From Ramlibacter sp. Leaf400 (GTDB lineage: Bacteria > Pseudomonadota > Gammaproteobacteria > Burkholderiales > Burkholderiaceae_C), in assembly GCF_001424545.1 (NCBI RefSeq), contig NZ_LMQL01000012.1:191371-255370 (forward strand): a DNA stretch of 64,000 nucleotides, written 5' to 3'. The stretch's first letter is position 1, and each line of letters begins with the position of its first letter. This document shows positions 59,117 through 64,000 of this stretch, one piece after another. The notes beneath the pieces are model-generated. The model saw nothing but the letters and a program-made list of their open reading frames with translations, was not told where the DNA came from and made no database searches. The position numbers and the translations under genes were made by a program.

Positions 59117-59763
59117 CCGTGACCCTCGCCCTCTCCAAGGGCCGCATCTTCGACGAGACGCTCCCGCTGCTGGAGGCCGCGGGCATTCGGGTGCTGGAAG
59201 ACCCGGAGAAGTCGCGCAAGCTGATCCTGCCCACCAATCGGCCGCAGCTGCGCGTGGTGCTGGTGCGCGCCACCGACGTGCCCACCTACGTGCAGTACGG
59301 CGGCGCCGACCTGGGCGTGACCGGCCTGGACACGCTGATCGAGCACGGCAGCCAGGGCCTGTACCAGCCGCTGGACCTGGGCATCGCCCGCTGCCGCGTG
59401 AGCGTGGCCGTGCGGTCCGATTTCGATTACGCCAGCGCCGTGCGCCAGGGCTCGCGCCTGCGCGTGGCCACCAAGTACGTGTCGATCGCGCGAGAGTTCT
59501 TTGCCGCCAAGGGCGTGCACGTGGACCTGATCAAGCTGTACGGCAGCATGGAGCTGGCGCCCCTGACCGGGCTGGCCGATGCCATCGTCGACCTCGTGTC
59601 CACCGGTGGCACGCTCAAGGCCAACCAGCTGGTGGAGGTCGAGCGCATCATGGACATCAGTGCGCGCCTGGTGGTCAACCAGGCGGCGCTCAAGCTCAAG
59701 CAGGCTCCGATCCGGGAGCTGATCGACGTTTTCTCGCGCGCCACCGCGGCGCCGGCCGCCTGA
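59113..59763 (+). CDS. hisG: ATP phosphoribosyltransferase, short form
   Basis: A 216-residue catalytic subunit: [58 protein letters not shown], and the PRPP site [20 protein letters not shown]. It performs the first step of histidine synthesis. It lacks the ~80-residue C-terminal regulatory domain, so it is the short HisGS form that needs HisZ for activity and feedback control; no hisZ is in the window. It starts in the murA stop. Confidence 0.96.
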   Translation: MTVTLALSKGRIFDETLPLLEAAGIRVLEDPEKSRKLILPTNRPQLRVVLVRATDVPTYVQYGGADLGVTGLDTLIEHGSQGLYQPLDLGIARCRVSVAVRSDFDYASAVRQGSRLRVATKYVSIAREFFAAKGVHVDLIKLYGSMELAPLTGLADAIVDLVSTGGTLKANQLVEVERIMDISARLVVNQAALKLKQAPIRELIDVFSRATAAPAA

Positions 59764-61082
59764 TGACCCTGCAAGCCCGTCCCCTGCGACTGTCCACCGC
59801 CGACGCTGGCTTCGAGGCCGCGTTCCAGGCCCGGCTGCACTGGTCGGCGGACACGGATGCGCAGGTCGAGCAGGCCGTCACGGACATCCTGGCGGCGGTG
59901 CGCGCCCGTGGCGATGAAGCGGTGCTGGAGTACACGCGCCGGTTCGACCGGCTCGATGCCGCGTCGATGGAGTCGCTGCAGCTGGCGCCCGCGCAGCTGA
60001 AGGCCGCCTTCGAACAGTTGCCCGCCGCGCAGCGCCTGGCGCTGGAGACCGCGGCCGAACGCGTGCGCAGCTACCACGAGGCCCAGATGCAGGCCAGCGG
60101 CCAGAGCTGGAGCTACCGCGATGCCGAGGGCACGCTGCTCGGGCAGAAGGTGACGCCGCTGGACCGCGTGGGCATCTACGTCCCCGGCGGCAAGGCGGCG
60201 TACCCCTCGTCGGTGCTGATGAACGCCATCCCCGCGCAGGTCGCGGGCGTGGCCGAGATCGTCATGGTGGTGCCCACGCCGGGCGGCGAGAAGAACCCGC
60301 TGGTGCTGGCAGCCGCGCACGTCGCCGGCGTGCACCGCGTTTTCACCATTGGCGGCGCGCAGGCCGTGGGCGCGCTGGCCTACGGCACCGACGCCGTGCC
60401 GCGGGTGGACAAGATCACCGGCCCCGGCAACGCCTACGTGGCCAGCGCCAAGCGCCGCGTGTTCGGCCTGGTGGGCATCGACATGATCGCCGGCCCCAGC
60501 GAGATCCTGGTCCTGGCCGACGGCAGCACGCCGGCCGACTGGGTGGCGATGGACCTGTTCTCGCAGGCCGAGCACGACGAACTCGCGCAGAGCATCCTGC
60601 TGTGTCCCGATGGCGCCTTCCTCGAGCGGGTGCAGCAGGAGATCGATCGCCTGCTGCCGCAGATGCCGCGCGCCGAGATCATCACCCGGTCGCTCAACGG
60701 CCGCGGCGCGCTGATCCTCACCCGCGACATGGCGGAGGCCTGCGCCATCAGCAACCGCATCGCCCCCGAACACCTGGAGATCGCCAGCCAGGAGCCGCAC
60801 CGCTGGGAGCCGCTGCTGCGCCACGCGGGCGCCATCTTCCTGGGCGGCTACACCAGCGAAAGCCTGGGCGACTACTGCGCCGGCCCCAACCACGTGCTGC
60901 CCACCAGCAGCACGGCGCGCTTTTCCAGCCCCCTGGGCGTGTACGACTTCCAGAAGCGCAGCAGCCTGATCGAGGTGAGCGAAGCGGGCGCGCAGACGCT
61001 GGGCCGCATCGCGTCCACGCTCGCCCACGGCGAAGGGCTGCAGGCGCATGCCCGCGCGGCCGAGATGAGGCTCAAGCCATGA
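59763..61082 (+). CDS. hisD: Histidinol dehydrogenase
   Basis: A 439-residue zinc NAD enzyme. [94 protein letters not shown] (zinc ligands, catalytic His region) and [20 protein letters not shown] are intact. It makes the last two oxidations to histidine. The ATG shares one base with the hisG stop. Confidence 0.98.
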   Translation: MTLQARPLRLSTADAGFEAAFQARLHWSADTDAQVEQAVTDILAAVRARGDEAVLEYTRRFDRLDAASMESLQLAPAQLKAAFEQLPAAQRLALETAAERVRSYHEAQMQASGQSWSYRDAEGTLLGQKVTPLDRVGIYVPGGKAAYPSSVLMNAIPAQVAGVAEIVMVVPTPGGEKNPLVLAAAHVAGVHRVFTIGGAQAVGALAYGTDAVPRVDKITGPGNAYVASAKRRVFGLVGIDMIAGPSEILVLADGSTPADWVAMDLFSQAEHDELAQSILLCPDGAFLERVQQEIDRLLPQMPRAEIITRSLNGRGALILTRDMAEACAISNRIAPEHLEIASQEPHRWEPLLRHAGAIFLGGYTSESLGDYCAGPNHVLPTSSTARFSSPLGVYDFQKRSSLIEVSEAGAQTLGRIASTLAHGEGLQAHARAAEMRLKP

Positions 61083-62158
61083 ACGCCGGACTGCTTCCGC
61101 GCCTCGCGCGCCTGATCCGCCAGGACGTGCAGGGCATGCATGCCTACGCCGTCCAGCCTTCGGCGGGGCTGGTCAAGCTCGATGCCATGGAGAACCCGCA
61201 TCGGTTGCCGGCGGCGCTGCAGCGCGAACTGGGCGAGCGGCTCGGGGCCGTGGCGCTGAACCGCTATCCCGGCCAGCGCGTGGAAACCCTGCGCCAGGCG
61301 CTGGCCCGCCACGCCCAGGTGCCGGAAGGCTTCGACCTGATGCTGGGCAACGGCTCCGACGAGCTGATCTCCATGCTGGCCATGGCCTGCGACGTACCGG
61401 GCGCTTCGATCCTGGCGCCGGTGCCCGGCTTCGTGATGTACGGCATGAGCGCGCAGCTGCAGGGACTGAAGTTCGTCCCGGTGGACCTCACGCCCGATTT
61501 CGAGCTGGACGAGGCCGCCATGCTGGCGGCCATCGAGCAGCACCAGCCCTCTATCGTCTACCTGGCCTACCCGAACAACCCCACGGCCAACCTGTGGGAC
61601 GACGCGGTGATCGAGCGGATCGTCCAGGCCGCGCCCGGCCTGGTGGTGATGGACGAGGCCTACCAGCCGTTCGCCAGCCGCAGCTACGCCGACCGCATCA
61701 CCCGCCACCCGCACGTGCTGCTGATGCGCACCCTGAGCAAGTTCGGGCTGGCCGGCGTGCGCATCGGCTACCTCATCGGGCCCTCGGGGCTGGTCGCGCA
61801 GATCGACAAGGTCCGCCCGCCGTACAACGTGAGCGTCCTGAACTGCGAAGCGGCGCTGTTCGCGCTGGAACACGCCGACGTGTTCGACGAACAGGCCGCG
61901 CAGCTGCGCCGCGAGCGCGGCCTGCTGCTGGAAAGACTGGCCGCGCTGCCGCAGGTGAAGGCCTGGCGCAGCGACGCCAACATGGTCCTGGTGCGCGTGC
62001 CGGATGCCGACCGCGCCTTCCAGGGCATGAAGGCCGGCGGCGTGCTGGTCAAGAACGTTTCTAGAATGCATCCACTGCTGGCCAACTGCCTGCGCCTGAC
62101 CGTCGGCACCGCCGAAGAGAACGCGCAGATGCTGCAGGCCCTGCAGGCAAGCCTATGA
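61079..62158 (+). CDS. hisC: Histidinol-phosphate aminotransferase
   Basis: A 359-residue fold-I PLP aminotransferase. [12 protein letters not shown] binds the cofactor phosphate, [10 protein letters not shown] and [13 protein letters not shown] hold PLP-ring contacts, and Lys221 in [15 protein letters not shown] is the Schiff-base lysine. The start overlaps hisD by 4 nt (ATGA) and the stop overlaps hisB the same way. Confidence 0.97.
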   Translation: MNAGLLPRLARLIRQDVQGMHAYAVQPSAGLVKLDAMENPHRLPAALQRELGERLGAVALNRYPGQRVETLRQALARHAQVPEGFDLMLGNGSDELISMLAMACDVPGASILAPVPGFVMYGMSAQLQGLKFVPVDLTPDFELDEAAMLAAIEQHQPSIVYLAYPNNPTANLWDDAVIERIVQAAPGLVVMDEAYQPFASRSYADRITRHPHVLLMRTLSKFGLAGVRIGYLIGPSGLVAQIDKVRPPYNVSVLNCEAALFALEHADVFDEQAAQLRRERGLLLERLAALPQVKAWRSDANMVLVRVPDADRAFQGMKAGGVLVKNVSRMHPLLANCLRLTVGTAEENAQMLQALQASL

Positions 62159-62751
62159 GCCACCCCCGCACCGCCGAGATCACCCGCAACACCGCCGAGA
62201 CCCGCATCACCGTGCGCGTCAACCTCGACGGCACCGGCCAGGCCCGCCTGGCCACCGGCATCGGCTTTTTCGACCACATGCTCGACCAGATCGCCCGGCA
62301 CGGCTTGATCGACCTGGAGATCGAGGCCCAGGGCGACCTGCACATCGACGGCCACCACACGGTGGAAGACGTGGGCATCACGCTGGGCCAGGCCGTGGCC
62401 AAGGCCATCGCCGACAAGAAGGGCATCCGCCGCTACGGCCATGCCTACGTGCCGCTGGACGAGGCGTTGTCGCGCGTGGTGATCGACTTCTCCGGCCGGC
62501 CGGGGCTCGTCATGAACGTGCCATTCAAGAGCGGCATGATCGGCACCTTCGACAGCCAGCTGGCGCACGAGTTCTTCCAGGGTTTCGCCAACCATGCGTT
62601 CGTCACCCTGCACATCGACAACCTGCGCGGCGAGAACGCCCACCACCAGTGCGAGACGGTCTTCAAGGCCTTCGCCCGCGCGCTGCGCGCCGCGGTGGAG
62701 CACGACCCGCGCGCGGCCGGCACGATCCCGTCCACCAAGGGTTCCCTCTGA
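62155..62751 (+). CDS. hisB: Imidazoleglycerol-phosphate dehydratase
   Basis: A 198-residue monofunctional IGPD without the N-terminal phosphatase domain found in E. coli HisB. Metal-site repeats are [20 protein letters not shown] with [18 protein letters not shown], and [20 protein letters not shown] with [18 protein letters not shown]. Histidinol phosphatase must therefore be encoded elsewhere. The C-terminus IPSTKGSL is usual. The gap to hisH is 36 bp. Confidence 0.97.
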   Translation: MSHPRTAEITRNTAETRITVRVNLDGTGQARLATGIGFFDHMLDQIARHGLIDLEIEAQGDLHIDGHHTVEDVGITLGQAVAKAIADKKGIRRYGHAYVPLDEALSRVVIDFSGRPGLVMNVPFKSGMIGTFDSQLAHEFFQGFANHAFVTLHIDNLRGENAHHQCETVFKAFARALRAAVEHDPRAAGTIPSTKGSL

Positions 62752-62787
62752 TGCACTGAGTCCCGGCGCGAGGCCGGGCGGTTCGAG

Positions 62788-63432
62788 ATGAAAACGGTAG
62801 CGGTCGTCGATTACGGCATGGGCAACCTGCGCTCGGTTTCGCAGGCGGTGCAGCATGTCGCCCAGGATTCGGGCTTCCAGGCGGTGATCACCTCGCGCCC
62901 CGAGGAGGTCCGCGCCGCCGAGCGCGTGGTGCTTCCCGGCCAGGGCGCCATGCCCGATTGCATGCGCGAACTGCGCGACTCGGGCCTGCTGCCCGCGGTG
63001 CTGGAGGCGGCGGCGGCCAAGCCGCTGTTCGGCGTCTGCGTGGGCATGCAGATGCTGCTCGATCGCAGCGAGGAAGGCCCCAGCGAGGGCCTGGGCCTGA
63101 TCCCCGGCGAGGTGCGGCGCTTCCAGCTGGCCGGCCGGCTGCAGGAAGACGGCAGCCGCTTCAAGGTGCCGCAGATGGGATGGAACGCGGTGTGGCAGTC
63201 CCGGCCGCACCCGATGTGGGACGGCATCGACGACGGCGCCTGGTTCTATTTCGTCCACAGCTTCTACGCCCGCCCGTCGGATGCGCGCCACAGCGCCGGC
63301 GAAGCCGATTACGGGGCCCGCTTTACCGCCGCGCTGGCCCGCGATAATATTTTTGCGACCCAGTTCCACCCCGAGAAAAGCGCAGACGCAGGCCTGGCCC
63401 TCTATCGCAATTTCCTTCGCTGGAACCCCTGA
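62788..63432 (+). CDS. hisH: Imidazole glycerol phosphate synthase glutaminase subunit HisH
   Basis: A 214-residue class I glutamine amidotransferase. The nucleophile is Cys84 in [12 protein letters not shown]; His194 and Glu196 in [12 protein letters not shown] complete the triad. [16 protein letters not shown] and [13 protein letters not shown] (oxyanion region) are family marks. It feeds ammonia to HisF, which should follow hisA outside the window. Confidence 0.97.
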   Translation: MKTVAVVDYGMGNLRSVSQAVQHVAQDSGFQAVITSRPEEVRAAERVVLPGQGAMPDCMRELRDSGLLPAVLEAAAAKPLFGVCVGMQMLLDRSEEGPSEGLGLIPGEVRRFQLAGRLQEDGSRFKVPQMGWNAVWQSRPHPMWDGIDDGAWFYFVHSFYARPSDARHSAGEADYGARFTAALARDNIFATQFHPEKSADAGLALYRNFLRWNP

Positions 63433-63487
63433 AGTCCCCCGGGCGTTTCCTTTCCCTGTCTCTTCCACCGCGCATCCCTCTTCTTCC

Positions 63488-64000
63488 ATGCTCCTCATTC
63501 CCGCGATCGACCTGAAGGACGGGCACTGCGTCCGCCTCAAGCAGGGCGACATGGACCAGGCCACCACCTTCAGCGAGGACCCGGCCGCCATGGCGCGCAA
63601 CTGGCTGGCCAAGGGCGCGCGCCGCCTGCACCTGGTCGACCTGAATGGCGCTTTCGCGGGCAAGCCGCAGAACTTCGCCGCGGTGAAGTCCATCCTCAAG
63701 GCGGTGGGCGACGAGATCCCGGTGCAGCTGGGCGGCGGCATCCGCGACCTGGACACCATCGAGAAGTACATCGACGGCGGCCTGCGCTACGTGATCATCG
63801 GCACCGCCGCGGTGAAGAACCCGGGCTTCCTGAAGGACGCCTGCAGCGCGTTCGGCGGCCACATCATCGTGGGCCTGGACGCCAAGGACGGCAAGGTCGC
63901 CACCGACGGCTGGAGCAAGCTCACCGGACACGAGGTGGTCGACCTGGCGCGCAAGTTCGAGGACTGGGGCGTCGAGTCCATCGTCTACACCGACATCGGC
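63488..64000 (+). CDS. hisA: HisA (ProFAR isomerase), 3'-truncated by the window edge
   Basis: The first 171 codons are present, open to the right edge. [20 protein letters not shown] carries the catalytic Asp8; [33 protein letters not shown] and [14 protein letters not shown] are half-barrel signatures, and [14 protein letters not shown] with the second catalytic Asp region near VYTDIG closes the visible part. It converts ProFAR to PRFAR in histidine synthesis. Confidence 0.96.
   Translation, partial: MLLIPAIDLKDGHCVRLKQGDMDQATTFSEDPAAMARNWLAKGARRLHLVDLNGAFAGKPQNFAAVKSILKAVGDEIPVQLGGGIRDLDTIEKYIDGGLRYVIIGTAAVKNPGFLKDACSAFGGHIIVGLDAKDGKVATDGWSKLTGHEVVDLARKFEDWGVESIVYTDIG

Overview
The window is 64 kb of very GC-rich, densely packed bacterial chromosome. 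Gene content and order point to a betaproteobacterium of the Burkholderiales, most likely Comamonadaceae of the Ramlibacter/Variovorax type. The pointers are a Bug-type tripartite solute receptor, pilMNOPQ-aroK-aroB divergent from a PBP1A gene, resB-ccsB next to cytochrome c4, metK divergent from two lpxL-like acyltransferases, and mla-ibaG-murA-his. That assignment is an inference from synteny. I see no rRNA, tRNA, CRISPR array, prophage or integrative island. Most of the window is housekeeping DNA.

Region 1 (1-4.7 kb) holds the 3' end of glmU, an Lrp/AsnC regulator and glmS, which together serve UDP-GlcNAc supply. A HipA-like kinase and its HTH antitoxin follow, with a striking array of GGGG-N8-CCCC palindromes over the antitoxin promoter. 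Region 2 (4.7-15.2 kb) is accessory: a LysR regulator divergent from a Bug receptor plus a DUF2817 peptidase-like gene, an orphan degenerate histidine-kinase-like protein, then a leftward set of ligD, a phosphatase and nnrD. Beside it lie a glycine-zipper/PA2169-type stress protein and an unknown secreted protein. Region 3 (15.2-22.4 kb) has an APC permease, a membrane-targeted methyltransferase, metK, two lauroyl-type acyltransferases, a 466-bp repeat-bearing gap, an epoxide-hydrolase-like enzyme and engB.

Region 4 (22.5-31.1 kb) is respiratory and redox: cytochrome c4, the System II cytochrome c maturation pair resB-ccsB, msrP and msrQ split by a convergent GAF gene, then lptM-lysA divergent from cyaY. 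Region 5 (31.1-44.6 kb) is PBP1A, the type IV pilus alignment and secretin operon pilMNOPQ, aroK-aroB, dgt, an MFS transporter, DUF1415, a methyltransferase and a small membrane protein.

Region 6 (44.7-51.8 kb) has a RAYT-type single-strand transposase unit bounded by perfect 18-bp inverted repeats, sitting directly upstream of the gltB promoter, followed by gltBD. Region 7 (51.9-64 kb) is an outer-membrane lipid asymmetry operon, mlaFEDACB, then a YadGH-like ABC exporter, ibaG, murA and the histidine operon hisGDCBHA, which runs off the right edge. The envelope theme (glmUS, lpxL genes, mrcA, pilQ, lptM, mla, murA) recurs across the window.

The least explained items are the HipBA operator array, the orphan kinase-like phosphotransfer candidate, the membrane-targeted methyltransferase, the RAYT unit at gltB, and several genes whose -10 box lies only 6-11 nt from the start codon.
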